64,000 nucleotides of DNA, from assembly GCF_013874595.1 (NCBI RefSeq), contig NZ_CP059431.1, positions 1,612,001 through 1,676,000 of the forward strand. Direction: 5' to 3'. The translations under genes were made by a program, and so were the position numbers. Shown here piece by piece: positions 8,918-17,351 of the stretch. Numbering within the stretch: the first letter of the stretch is position 1; each line of letters begins with the position of its first letter. Under the pieces are notes generated by a model. That model saw only the letters and a program-made list of their open reading frames with translations, ran no database searches and was not told the origin of the DNA. This stretch comes from Flavobacterium sp. xlx-214 (GTDB lineage: Bacteria; Bacteroidota; Bacteroidia; Flavobacteriales; Flavobacteriaceae).

Positions 8918-9862
8918 ATGAATAAAAAATTATCTTTATTAGCTATTTTAGGATTTTTAAATTTTAATAGCTTATCAGCTCAAATGCAGACAATATCTTT
9001 TGAATCATCAGAAGGATTTACTTTAGGTAATGTTAATGGTCAAAATGGGTGGACAGTTACAGGAGCAGGAGCAGGAGTATTTATTGCGAATCAAGAAATA
9101 TCTGCTGCCAAGGCTAATCATGGTACACAATCTTTAAAAATTGCTGAGGATCTTACTTATGCTCCACAACAACAATTAATAATGGGCGCTTATTATAATT
9201 TTCCTACAGCTTTGAATTCTACTCATTATTCTGTTTCAGCAGATATTAATTTTGATTATGTATCTGGAACAGATGAGTCTGCTTTTTTATTTGCACTAGG
9301 AGGTAGTACAAATTTTTTAGCACAATTTATCTTTGATTATACAGGAGATATGTTGGTGACTACTTTAGATAATACAGGAGTAGAAACAGCAGAGCAAGTA
9401 GCGGGGAAAACGTGGGCGGGAAATCAATGGTATAATATAAAAATCGAAATTGACGGAACTCAAATGAAGTATTATTTGAATAATAATCTTGAATTTACAG
9501 GTACTATAACAGCAAATGAGCAGTTTAAACACTTACGTTTTGTTCATGACAATTGGGGAGGTTCAGGTTACCTTGATAATATTGTTGTAACTGACTTAAC
9601 TACATCAAGTAATAAAAGTTTTGAAATTAATGATTTTTCATTCTATCCAAATCCAAGTACAGATGTTCTTAATGTAACGTTAGTTGATAAAAATATTCAA
9701 AGTGTACATGTTACTGATTTAAATGGTAGAACAGTTAAAACTTTCAATATTTCAGGCACAAACCAAGCACAGTTAGATGTTTCTGGTTTATCAAGTGGTG
9801 TTTATTTGTTAAATGTAAAATCAGATGGTATTACTGTTGCTAAAAAATTCATTAAAAAATAA
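8918..9862 (+). CDS. T9SS type A sorting domain-containing secreted protein
   Basis: A 314-residue secreted protein with a signal peptide (MNKKLSLLAILGFLNFNSLSA, cut before QMQ). Residues about 25-225 read as a concanavalin A/LamG-like beta sandwich (ISFESSEGFTLGNVNGQNGW near the start, later QWYNIKIEIDGTQMKYYLNN). The C-terminal about 70 residues are a type A T9SS sorting domain, with FSFYPNPSTD, VHVTDLNGRTV and GVYLLNVKSDG. The protein is probably exported and processed at the surface; its ligand or substrate is unknown. It parallels the preceding gene in order of parts and terminator, consistent with a tandem duplication followed by divergence. Confidence 0.85.
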   Translation: MNKKLSLLAILGFLNFNSLSAQMQTISFESSEGFTLGNVNGQNGWTVTGAGAGVFIANQEISAAKANHGTQSLKIAEDLTYAPQQQLIMGAYYNFPTALNSTHYSVSADINFDYVSGTDESAFLFALGGSTNFLAQFIFDYTGDMLVTTLDNTGVETAEQVAGKTWAGNQWYNIKIEIDGTQMKYYLNNNLEFTGTITANEQFKHLRFVHDNWGGSGYLDNIVVTDLTTSSNKSFEINDFSFYPNPSTDVLNVTLVDKNIQSVHVTDLNGRTVKTFNISGTNQAQLDVSGLSSGVYLLNVKSDGITVAKKFIKK

Positions 9863-9880
9863 TTAAAAACATATAGTTTT

Positions 9881-9912
9881 AAAAGCTCGAAAGTAATTTC
9901 GAGCTTTTTTTA
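9881..9912 (+). terminator. Terminator after second T9SS gene
   Basis: The core hairpin (9885-9904) is identical to the one at 8797-8816, with A-rich flanks on the left and a run of T on the right. Confidence 0.85.
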
Positions 9913-9943
9913 TATAATAAAGTAAGGTTGGTGTAAAAATTCG

Positions 9944-9951
9944 TAAATTTG
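9944..9951 (+). promoter_or_regulatory. Promoter -7 element for map
   Basis: TAAATTTG matches TAnnTTTG exactly and lies 20 bases before the map ATG, giving a very short leader. No convincing -33 element at the usual distance. Confidence 0.55.
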
Positions 9952-9971
9952 CATCACAAAATTTTAAAGAA

Positions 9972-10790
9972 ATGATTGTAATTAAAACTAGAGAAGAAAT
10001 TGAAATTATGCGCTCTGCTGCATTATTGGTTTCTAAAACTTTAGGTATGTTAGCTACAGAGATTAAACCAGGTGTTACTACATTACATTTAGATAAATTG
10101 GCAGAACAATATATTCGTGATCATGGTGGCACACCAGGATTTTTAGGTTTGTATGGTTGTCCTGCAACTTTGTTAACTTCGGTTAACGAGCAAATTGTGC
10201 ACGGTTTACCAACCAATCGTCCGTTAGAGGATGGCGATGTGGTTTCTTGCGATTTAGGTGCTATTGTGAATGAATATTATGGCGACCATTGTTATACTTT
10301 TGAAGTAGGAACTGTTGCCGAAGAAACCAAAAAGTTACTTCAGGTAACTAAAGAATCGTTATATGTTGGCATTCGTGAGTTTAAAGCAGGAAATAGAGTA
10401 GAAGATGTAGGTTCTGCTATTCAAAAATATGCTGAGAATCATGGGTATTCTATTGTGCGTGAGTTGGTAGGTCATGGTTTAGGAAAAAAAATGCACGAAG
10501 GACCTGAAATGCCTAATTATGGTAAAAAAGGTCGTGGAAAAATGTTTGCAGAAGGTATGACAGTTGCTATTGAGCCAATGGTGAATATGGGAACCAAAAA
10601 CATAAAACAGCTAAAAGATGGCTGGACGATTGTTACGCGCGATGGAAAACCATCTGCTCATTTTGAACACGATGTTGCCTTGGTTGATGGAAAACCAGAG
10701 TTGTTATCAACTTTTGCTTATATTTATCAAGCTTTAGGCATTCAATCTAATGAAGAAGATGAATTTCGTCAACAACCTTTGGTTTTATAA
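9972..10790 (+). CDS. map: Type I methionine aminopeptidase
   Basis: A 272-residue type I methionyl aminopeptidase, which removes the initiator Met from new proteins in the cytoplasm. All five metal ligands can be placed: D94 (SCDLG), D105 (GDHCYTF), H168 (VGHGLG), E201 (AIEPMV) and E232 (FEHDVALV). H78 in VHGLP is the conserved substrate-binding His. There is no N-terminal extension. The stop codon overlaps the ATG of the following methyltransferase gene (TAATG), so the two are probably translationally coupled. Confidence 0.96.
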   Translation: MIVIKTREEIEIMRSAALLVSKTLGMLATEIKPGVTTLHLDKLAEQYIRDHGGTPGFLGLYGCPATLLTSVNEQIVHGLPTNRPLEDGDVVSCDLGAIVNEYYGDHCYTFEVGTVAEETKKLLQVTKESLYVGIREFKAGNRVEDVGSAIQKYAENHGYSIVRELVGHGLGKKMHEGPEMPNYGKKGRGKMFAEGMTVAIEPMVNMGTKNIKQLKDGWTIVTRDGKPSAHFEHDVALVDGKPELLSTFAYIYQALGIQSNEEDEFRQQPLVL

Positions 10791-11557
10791 TGATTAAACA
10801 AGTTTTTAAAACGATATTAAATACCATACCTCGCCCCATATTAATTAGGGCGAGTTATTTTGTTAAACCCGTTTTAGAATTCGCTTTAAAAGGAATTGCT
10901 TTTACCGATCCTATTGATGGAAAATCGTTTAGAACCTTTTTGCCTTATGGTTATGGTACGCAAAGAAACAATGTGCTTTCACCTAGTACTTTATCGTTAG
11001 AACGTCACAGATTGCTTTGGTTGTATTTGCAAAATGAAACCGATTTTTTTAAAAAGCCTTTAAAAGTATTGCATTTTGCTCCTGAACAAGCATTTTATAA
11101 GCGATTTAAAAAGCAAGCCAATTTAGATTATACTACAACCGATTTAGAATCGCCATTGGCTGATGTAAAAGCTGATATTTGTAATCTTCCGTTTGAAAAT
11201 GATTGCTATGATGTTATTTTATGTAATCACGTTTTAGAGCATATACCTGATGATACTAGGGCAATGCAAGAGTTGTATCGCGTTTTAAAACCAGGAGGAA
11301 TGGCTGTTTTGCAGATTCCTCAAGATTTAAACAGAGCGGTTACTTTTGAGGATAATTCCATTACAGATAAAGCAGAACGAGCTAAAATATTTGGTCAATA
11401 TGATCACGTTCGTGTTTATGGTCGTGATTATTTTGATAAACTAAGAAGTATTGGTTTTAAGGTTGATGAGGTTGATTATACCACTCATTTTACTTCAGAA
11501 GAAATAGAGAAATATTGTTTAGCAAAAGGAGAAATTATTCCTGTTTGTTATAAATAA
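10790..11557 (+). CDS. Class I SAM-dependent methyltransferase
   Basis: A 255-residue methyltransferase of the Methyltransf_11 type. The Rossmann core is at about 80-185: KVLHFAPEQ (in place of the usual glycine-rich motif I), DYTTTDLES (acidic end of beta2), ADICNLPFEN, then YDVILCNHVLEHIPDD and LYRVLKPGGMAVLQIP. The weak motif I is a known trait of this branch. The substrate cannot be assigned. It is joined to map by a 1-base overlap and ends at a strong bidirectional terminator. Confidence 0.85.
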   Translation: MIKQVFKTILNTIPRPILIRASYFVKPVLEFALKGIAFTDPIDGKSFRTFLPYGYGTQRNNVLSPSTLSLERHRLLWLYLQNETDFFKKPLKVLHFAPEQAFYKRFKKQANLDYTTTDLESPLADVKADICNLPFENDCYDVILCNHVLEHIPDDTRAMQELYRVLKPGGMAVLQIPQDLNRAVTFEDNSITDKAERAKIFGQYDHVRVYGRDYFDKLRSIGFKVDEVDYTTHFTSEEIEKYCLAKGEIIPVCYK

Positions 11558-11592
11558 AAAAACTCCGATTGCTGAACAATCGGAGTTTTTTT
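11556..11592. terminator. Bidirectional terminator between methyltransferase and yitT
   Basis: Sixteen-base perfect arms (11556-11571, 11577-11592) around CTGAA, with A on one side and T on the other. It serves both convergent genes. The arm core ACTCCGATTG recurs in the terminator at 17294. Confidence 0.9.
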
Positions 11593-11595
11593 ATT

Positions 11596-12465
11596 TTAAT
11601 GTGCGTGTTTTTTCTTTAAAATTCCACCAGCCGTTTCTTTAATAGAACTCGAAAAAATAAATGCTTTTTCATCAATTTCATGAATGGCACTTTTTAGCTT
11701 TCTAACTTCTAATCGGGTAACAACGGTGTACACAATATCGGTTTCAGTACTAACTTCAAAACTATCTTTCATAAAACCACGTTCACCTTTATAAACTGTA
11801 ATTCCTTTGCCCATTTGTAAAACTAAAAACTGTTTTACTTCTTCACTTTTAGATGAAATAATGGTAACGCCCGTAAATTCTTCAAAACCTTCTACTACAT
11901 AATCAATTGTTTTTGATGCCACAAAATAAGTTAACATCGAATAAAAAGCTGCTTCTAATCCAAAGAAAATCCCTGCAATAAGAAAAATTAAGATGTTAAT
12001 CCCTAAAATGATTTCACTCATTGAAAAGCCTACTTTTTTACCTGTATAAACCGCCAAAACTTCAATTCCGTCTAAAGCAATACCGCTTTTCATACCAAAG
12101 CCAACACCTAAGCCTATAAAGAATCCGCCAAAAACAGATACAATTAATTTGTCGTGACTTACTTCGGGAAAAGGTATAAACTGTAAACACAAACCTAAAA
12201 TAATGACGCCAATAATTGATTTTATGGCAAACGATTTGTTTATTAATTTGCCTCCTAAAAGTAAAAACGGAATGTTTAAAGCAATGAAAATTAAGGCTAT
12301 ATTTATGTGGTATTTTTTGTATAAAAGTAAGGCTATACCTGTTACACCACCATCAAAAAATTTGTTAGGCATTAATAAACTTTTAAGTGCAAAAGCAATA
12401 CACAAGATTCCGATTAACATAAAAAGGTAATCTTTGAAACTTTCTTTAAATAGTATTTTTTTCAT
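11596..12465 (-). CDS. YitT family membrane protein
   Basis: A 289-residue protein of the YitT (DUF161/DUF2179) family. Five or six hydrophobic helices occupy about 12-185 (LFMLIGILCIAFALKSLLMP first, later GGFFIGLGVGFGMKSGIALDG). A soluble DUF2179 domain at the C-terminus carries GITVYKGERGFMKDS and VVTRLEVRKLKSAI. The transport or signalling function of the family is not established. It begins 12 bases after the stop of the C1-like cyclase gene on the same strand, so it is the third gene of the cyclase operon. Confidence 0.88.
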   Translation of the reverse strand: MKKILFKESFKDYLFMLIGILCIAFALKSLLMPNKFFDGGVTGIALLLYKKYHINIALIFIALNIPFLLLGGKLINKSFAIKSIIGVIILGLCLQFIPFPEVSHDKLIVSVFGGFFIGLGVGFGMKSGIALDGIEVLAVYTGKKVGFSMSEIILGINILIFLIAGIFFGLEAAFYSMLTYFVASKTIDYVVEGFEEFTGVTIISSKSEEVKQFLVLQMGKGITVYKGERGFMKDSFEVSTETDIVYTVVTRLEVRKLKSAIHEIDEKAFIFSSSIKETAGGILKKKHAH

Positions 12466-12477
12466 TGTTGTTTACAA

Positions 12478-13770
12478 CTAAAGCAGTTGTTTTTTTATTA
12501 GTTCTAAATTTTGTTGTTTTTTATCATTTCTTAATCGTTTTGCCGATTCTGTAAAGTAACTGTGTTTTTCAAAAAAGGATACTTGAATTTTGTTCCACGT
12601 ATTTAAATCAGTCACTTTGTTTTCTGCTTTTAGCTCTTCAAACAATCCATTAGAAATTTCTTCAAAATCATCTCTACCTAAATAATCTAAATCGGCATCG
12701 GCTAAAATTTGTTCTAAATGATTGGTAGGACTTTGAGGAATTTTAGTAGCCATAATCATTCCTTTTATTTTTTCAATCTGCACTGCATCGTATCCAAAAT
12801 TAGGTAAAAATTCCTCAGCAAATTCACATGAAATTAACTCGTGACCATCGGCTTTTACAATAAAACCAGAATCGTGAAAAAGAGCAGCCGTTTCTAATAG
12901 TTCGGTATTTTCGGTACTTATTCCTTCTAATTTTGCATAGTTAATTACCGCATTGTGCACATCAAGAATATGATTAATGTTATGATAATGCAAATGTTTT
13001 GGCAGTTCTTGCTTTTGTTTTTCAACAATAAATTCTTTTACCTTTTTTAGAGCCACATTTTTTTCTTTAGGTTCTGCAAAGTACATATTTACATCGGAAT
13101 CTTGCAATTTTTCAGTGCGTAATTCTGTATCAAAATTGTCTTTAACCAAGTTAAAAGTGTTTTGACTGATGTTTACTTTGCCAATAGCACCGTGAACTTC
13201 CATTTCCGAAGCAAGGTTTACAGCGCTTCCCCAAACATCATAAGCAAACTTTTTAATACCTACAATTCCTGCAACAACTTCACCAGAATTAATACCAATA
13301 CGCATTTCAAAAAACGATTTGTTTTCATTTATACGTTTTTGTTTGTATTGTTCCATAAAATCGCGAATTTCTAAAGAAGCATTTACCATTTTTAAGGCGT
13401 GATTTTCATCCTTTTTAGGCAAACCACTTACCGCCATGTATGCATCGCCAATGGTTTTTATTTTTTCGATACCGTATTTACTAATGATTCGGTCAAATTC
13501 TTTAAAACAATAATTTAATTCTTCAATCAATTCTGTAGAAGAAACTTTTTCTGTAAGCTTGGTGAAATCTTTAAAATCGGTAAATAAAATGGTTACACTG
13601 TCAAAGAATTTTGATTGCGTGTTTCCTTTTTCTTTTAATTCTAAAGCAACCTCTTCAGGAAGAATATTTAAAAGTAAAGCTTCAGATTTACGTTTTTCGT
13701 TTGCTAGAACTTTGTTTTGTAATTCAATTTCGGTTTGTTGTAATTCAATTTCATTTTTACGTTTTTCAAT
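12478..13770 (-). CDS. 3' part of split cyclase: coiled coil, class III cyclase and HD domain
   Basis: This frame is open from 13770 (just after a TGA) to the TAG at 12478. It begins with coiled-coil sequence (IEKRKNEIELQQTEIEL), then the ALLLNILPEEVALELKEKG linker typical of class III cyclases, and the catalytic domain. The HD phosphohydrolase-like domain covers the last about 175 residues, with HLHYHNINH, the HD pair in LFHDSGF and a late Asp in ILADADLDYLG. I find no convincing start codon; the TTG at 13530 lies inside the catalytic domain. It is better read as a continuation of the upstream frame than as a separate gene. Confidence 0.6.
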   Translation of the reverse strand: MEKRKNEIELQQTEIELQNKVLANEKRKSEALLLNILPEEVALELKEKGNTQSKFFDSVTILFTDFKDFTKLTEKVSSTELIEELNYCFKEFDRIISKYGIEKIKTIGDAYMAVSGLPKKDENHALKMVNASLEIRDFMEQYKQKRINENKSFFEMRIGINSGEVVAGIVGIKKFAYDVWGSAVNLASEMEVHGAIGKVNISQNTFNLVKDNFDTELRTEKLQDSDVNMYFAEPKEKNVALKKVKEFIVEKQKQELPKHLHYHNINHILDVHNAVINYAKLEGISTENTELLETAALFHDSGFIVKADGHELISCEFAEEFLPNFGYDAVQIEKIKGMIMATKIPQSPTNHLEQILADADLDYLGRDDFEEISNGLFEELKAENKVTDLNTWNKIQVSFFEKHSYFTESAKRLRNDKKQQNLELIKKQLL

Positions 13771-15125
13771 TCATTATTGATATTTTCAATAAGTGATTGT
13801 TTGTCTTTTTCTTGATTTATTTTTTGCTGCGTTAATTCTTCTACTTCGGTTACTTTTAATTCGTTTTCATTGTTAATATGAGAAAAATACCAAGCCAAAT
13901 AAGCCGACATTGAAAAAGGAATACTAAAAACAGATAAAATCATTCCAAAGGCAATAATTGATAAAGTTATCATGGCAATTTTATCATCATCGTCTACAGT
14001 AATACCGTCTTTATTTGCAACTAAAATTAAAAAAATAACAAGAGCAATGGTAAAAAATAAAGTAAGTAATATACCGCTTGCTAAAATTCGGGCTCCTTTT
14101 ACTTTTTTAATAATGGCTTTTATTAAAAGAATGGTAGCTTCTGCAAACGAATAAATTAAACCTAATAGTAAAAATAGTTGATTTTCATCCCAAGCGATAG
14201 AGATAATTAAACCAATAACACAGATAATTGAAAAGATTTTAAAGCGTTTTTTATTTTTAGCGAATAACGAGTTTACCAAACCACTTAATGCAAAAATAGA
14301 AATGTACGTTAAAGCAATCACTGCTATACCTGTAATATTGAAAGTGTTTAAAGATGGACCTTTTAAGAGCATATAAATGATTACAAAAAAGGTGGCGCCC
14401 ATACTAAAATTAAACAAACTAAAATATAGGTTAGGTATAAACGATCTAAAAAACACGTACAATATTAAGTGGAAAACACAAAGTGTCATAAAAATAGAAC
14501 CTAAAACCACAAAGATGCTTGTTGCGTTTCTAATTCCATTAGCTTCTGCAAGGGCATCTTGTTGTTTCATTACCTCTACTTTTAGGTTCAGAAAATCAGC
14601 TGTTTTGGTAATTTTTGAATCTTGATATTCAATAACAATGTTTTGTTTGCCTGTTTTTGTAAAAATAACATCAACAAAATCTAATTCTATTGGGATATTT
14701 CTGGTATGGCGTACTTCTGGCTCGTTGTTGTTTTTTAACTTACCAAAAGTTTTATAAAAAGTACCATTAATGTAAACCGAAAAAACACCAGGATCCATTG
14801 TAATATCTAAACTTAAAGGAACACCAACTAAGGTAGAATCAATTTCAAAGTTATTTCTTAAAGTAGCTTTTCCTTTAAAATTGATTTCTTTTTTAACGAT
14901 ATTACCAGCAGTATCTCTTTTTACTTCGTACCAATCCGCATCGTTAAAATCAGGATTTCTATAATCTGCATTAATTGCGTCTTTAAATTTCCAATGATCT
15001 TTAAGCAAAGACGTAATTTGGTTTTCTGTATGTTTTTTGTTGTTTTTTCTTTTAAGTATAACGTTTGTTTGAGCCAATGAAATAAACGATACTAATAACA
15101 AGCTTATGTATAATAACTTTTTCAT
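13704..15125 (-). CDS. 5' part of split cyclase: signal peptide, sensory domain and 7TM region
   Basis: The frame from 15125 gives 473 residues. It has a signal peptide (MKKLLYISLLLVSFISLAQ) and an extracytoplasmic beta-sandwich of about 165 residues with galactose-binding-like features (DADWYEVKRD, GVFSVYINGTFYKTFGK). About seven membrane helices follow (about 200-415), as in 7TMR-DISM receptors, then the start of a coiled coil. The last about 18 residues (from VKMKLNY) are out-of-frame sequence. It starts one base after the stop of the paralogous cyclase gene. Confidence 0.6.
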   Translation of the reverse strand: MKKLLYISLLLVSFISLAQTNVILKRKNNKKHTENQITSLLKDHWKFKDAINADYRNPDFNDADWYEVKRDTAGNIVKKEINFKGKATLRNNFEIDSTLVGVPLSLDITMDPGVFSVYINGTFYKTFGKLKNNNEPEVRHTRNIPIELDFVDVIFTKTGKQNIVIEYQDSKITKTADFLNLKVEVMKQQDALAEANGIRNATSIFVVLGSIFMTLCVFHLILYVFFRSFIPNLYFSLFNFSMGATFFVIIYMLLKGPSLNTFNITGIAVIALTYISIFALSGLVNSLFAKNKKRFKIFSIICVIGLIISIAWDENQLFLLLGLIYSFAEATILLIKAIIKKVKGARILASGILLTLFFTIALVIFLILVANKDGITVDDDDKIAMITLSIIAFGMILSVFSIPFSMSAYLAWYFSHINNENELKVTEVEELTQQKINQEKDKQSLIENINNELKNVKMKLNYNKPKLNYKTKF

Positions 15126-15126
15126 A

Positions 15127-17166
15127 TTAAATCGTTTTATCTTCTACAAAATACATTTTTGTTAACCCTTTTCCTTTAATTTCAAGTTCGCCTCTGTATT
15201 CAAAAGCAAAGAAATCTTTGGTTTGAGTGTAAGTTGTATGCCCAACATTAATTTTTCCGTTTTCACTTATGCCTTTCATTCGTGCAGCTGTGTTTACCGC
15301 ATCGCCCCAAATATCATAGGCAAACTTTTTAATACCCACAATTCCAGCAACTACTTCGCCAGAATTTATACCAATTTTAATTTCAAAGAAAGGTTTGTTT
15401 GTTTGTTTTCTTTCTGTTTGATATTCTTCTATAAAGTTTCGCATTTCTAAAGCAACATCAATCATTCTTTTTGCGTGATTTTCATTTTCTAAAGGCAAAC
15501 CACTAACCGCCATATATGAATAACTGATTGTTTTAATTTTTTCGATTTGATGTTTGGTTGTAATGTTATCAAAAGCTTTAAAACAATGATTTAATTCATC
15601 TAAAAGTTCTTGAGAATTTAATTGTTTTGAAACCAAATCTAAATTGGTAAAATCGGAAAATAAAATAGAAACATCTTTAAATTGCTTTACTTTACTTTCT
15701 CCGTTTTCTTTTAATTCATCAGCAATATCTTTTGGTAAGATATTTAAAAGCAAATCTTCTGATTTTTGTTTCTCTAAAAGTAATTCGGTTTGCTGTTGTT
15801 CAATTTGTTGTTTTTGAGTTTCTTTTTCTTTGGTACGTTCTTTAACTTCTTCTTCTAAGAAATTCATTTTATTTTCTAAAAGTGCTTTGCGTTCTTGTTC
15901 TTGTTTGATGTTTTCTTCTGATAGTTTTTCTATTTGAAGTAACTGCAATTGTAGTTTTTTACTTACCGAAGCAAAATTTGATGCTAAGTATGCAGACATT
16001 GCAAAAGGAGTGCTAAATAAAGATAACATTATTAAAGTAGAGGTTAATGCAACTTGTGTAATGGTTAAATTATTGGCGTTAATCATGAAAATACCAGCAG
16101 AAAAACCTAAAATTAATGCAAAACCAAAGCTAAAAATAAGACCTAAAGCAATAATTTTTGCACCAGGTTTTTTATTTATAGCTGCAATTAAAACTACAAT
16201 TATGGCTTCTAGAAAAACTAGTGAAGTGAAAGTTGAGCTTAAGAACAGAAAATCTTTTGAAACAAAAATAACAAGCAGTAAACTTAAAGAAATTAAAACA
16301 GTTGTTATGTAGAAAGATATTTTGTTTTTGTTGAATAAAAAATTCACAGTACCACTAAGTGCAATACTACCAATGGCAGAAAATATAACAGAATTTTCAT
16401 CAATCATACTTGCAAAAGCCAAAGATTCAATACCCTGTTTTAGAATTTTGGTATAACCAAATAAAATACTTAAACCCGAACAAAAATTGAATAATCCAAA
16501 AAATAAATTAGCAATAAACTTTCTGTAAAAACCAAACAAAATAAAATGTATAACACCTAAGGTGATAAAAATAAAACCTATTGCATTAATTGCAAGCCAT
16601 AAATAATGGTTTATTGTTGTTTTTTCTTGATATGTTGCAGGTGTTACCAAAGAAACCTTAAAGCCATTTGTACTAAATAATGAAGCTTTTTCTGTAGAAG
16701 CTTCTTTATAAAATACTGATAAAACGTGAGGATCTGTATTGTTTAGAGCAAATACAACAGGGTGGTTTATTTCAGCATTGGGAGTATTGATAAAATCTGT
16801 TTTGCCAAAAGTTCCTAATAATTTGCCATCTAAATAAACAGCAGCATCAGCTTTTGATGTTACCATTAATGAAATGGGTTTATTAATTAAAGTAGAATCT
16901 ACAGCAAACTGCTTACGAAACCAAAAATCTTTTTGGTTTTCTTTGTCGCCCGTTTTTAAAAATGTAGTTGTACTTTCTTTCCAATCAATATCATTGTAAT
17001 CAATATTTTTATATTGCGAGTTATTTCCAACTTTGTATTTCCAAGTAGTATTCAGCTTAATTTCTTTTTCAAGATCTTGCTTAGAATACTTTTTTATTTG
17101 AATACTGTCTTGCGCAAAGCCAAAATTCACAATAAAAAAGAGTAGTAATAGTATTTTTTTTTTCAC
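15127..17166 (-). CDS. 7TM class III adenylyl cyclase homologue (C2-like)
   Basis: A 679-residue intact paralogue of the next gene. It has a signal peptide (1-19), an extracytoplasmic beta-sandwich (about 35-180), about seven membrane helices (about 188-395), a long coiled coil (about 403-472) and a class III cyclase domain (about 473-679). In that domain the first metal Asp is present (ILFSDF, D505). The second is replaced by Tyr (KTISYSYM, Y549). The adenine-selecting K545 and D618 (FAYDIW) and the transition-state N625 and R629 (AVNTAARM) are all present. Losing a metal Asp while keeping Asn/Arg is what mammalian C2 does, so this subunit should need the C1-like neighbour for activity. It is first in the operon; its stop is one base before the next ATG. 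Confidence 0.88.
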   Translation of the reverse strand: MKKKILLLLFFIVNFGFAQDSIQIKKYSKQDLEKEIKLNTTWKYKVGNNSQYKNIDYNDIDWKESTTTFLKTGDKENQKDFWFRKQFAVDSTLINKPISLMVTSKADAAVYLDGKLLGTFGKTDFINTPNAEINHPVVFALNNTDPHVLSVFYKEASTEKASLFSTNGFKVSLVTPATYQEKTTINHYLWLAINAIGFIFITLGVIHFILFGFYRKFIANLFFGLFNFCSGLSILFGYTKILKQGIESLAFASMIDENSVIFSAIGSIALSGTVNFLFNKNKISFYITTVLISLSLLLVIFVSKDFLFLSSTFTSLVFLEAIIVVLIAAINKKPGAKIIALGLIFSFGFALILGFSAGIFMINANNLTITQVALTSTLIMLSLFSTPFAMSAYLASNFASVSKKLQLQLLQIEKLSEENIKQEQERKALLENKMNFLEEEVKERTKEKETQKQQIEQQQTELLLEKQKSEDLLLNILPKDIADELKENGESKVKQFKDVSILFSDFTNLDLVSKQLNSQELLDELNHCFKAFDNITTKHQIEKIKTISYSYMAVSGLPLENENHAKRMIDVALEMRNFIEEYQTERKQTNKPFFEIKIGINSGEVVAGIVGIKKFAYDIWGDAVNTAARMKGISENGKINVGHTTYTQTKDFFAFEYRGELEIKGKGLTKMYFVEDKTI

Positions 17167-17293
17167 TAAAGTGTTGTTGTTTAATAGATGTTAAAATATT
17201 TATAAAAGTAAAAAAATATGCTAAAATTAAACGCTATTACCTAAAAAATAATACTTGATTTTTTAAACTATTAAGAAGAAAAATAAATACCAT

Positions 17294-17330
17294 AAAAAAA
17301 ACTCCGATTGTATAACAATCGGAGTTTTTT
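17294..17330 (-). terminator. Terminator after the M16 peptidase gene
   Basis: Fifteen-base perfect arms around TATAA with flanking A and T runs, just beyond the M16 stop. The arms share their core with the terminator at 11556-11592, at the far end of the cyclase operon. Confidence 0.85.
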
Positions 17331-17351
17331 GTTGGTTGAAACCAAACTAAA

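Larger units (their letters stand above)
12478..15125 (-). pseudogene. 7TM class III adenylyl cyclase with C-terminal HD domain (C1-like), split by a 1-base frameshift
   Basis: One gene seems to be split. The frame from the ATG at 15125 gives signal peptide, extracytoplasmic domain, about seven membrane helices and a coiled coil, then goes out of frame at 13762-13766 (AAAAA on the minus strand). Adding one A there restores an 882-residue protein matching the upstream paralogue, followed by an HD domain. The restored cyclase domain has both metal Asp motifs (LFTDFKDF, KTIGDAY) and the adenine-selecting Lys and Asp (IEKIKT, FAYDVW). It keeps the transition-state Asn but has Glu where Arg is expected (AVNLASEM). 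This is the pattern of a mammalian C1 half. The frameshift may be a sequencing error, a mutation or recoding. Confidence 0.8.

Noticed and set aside
13504-13530. TTG at 13530 as the start of an independent cyclase-HD protein
   Set aside because: It would cut the catalytic domain after its first metal Asp; the frame is open and homologous well upstream.
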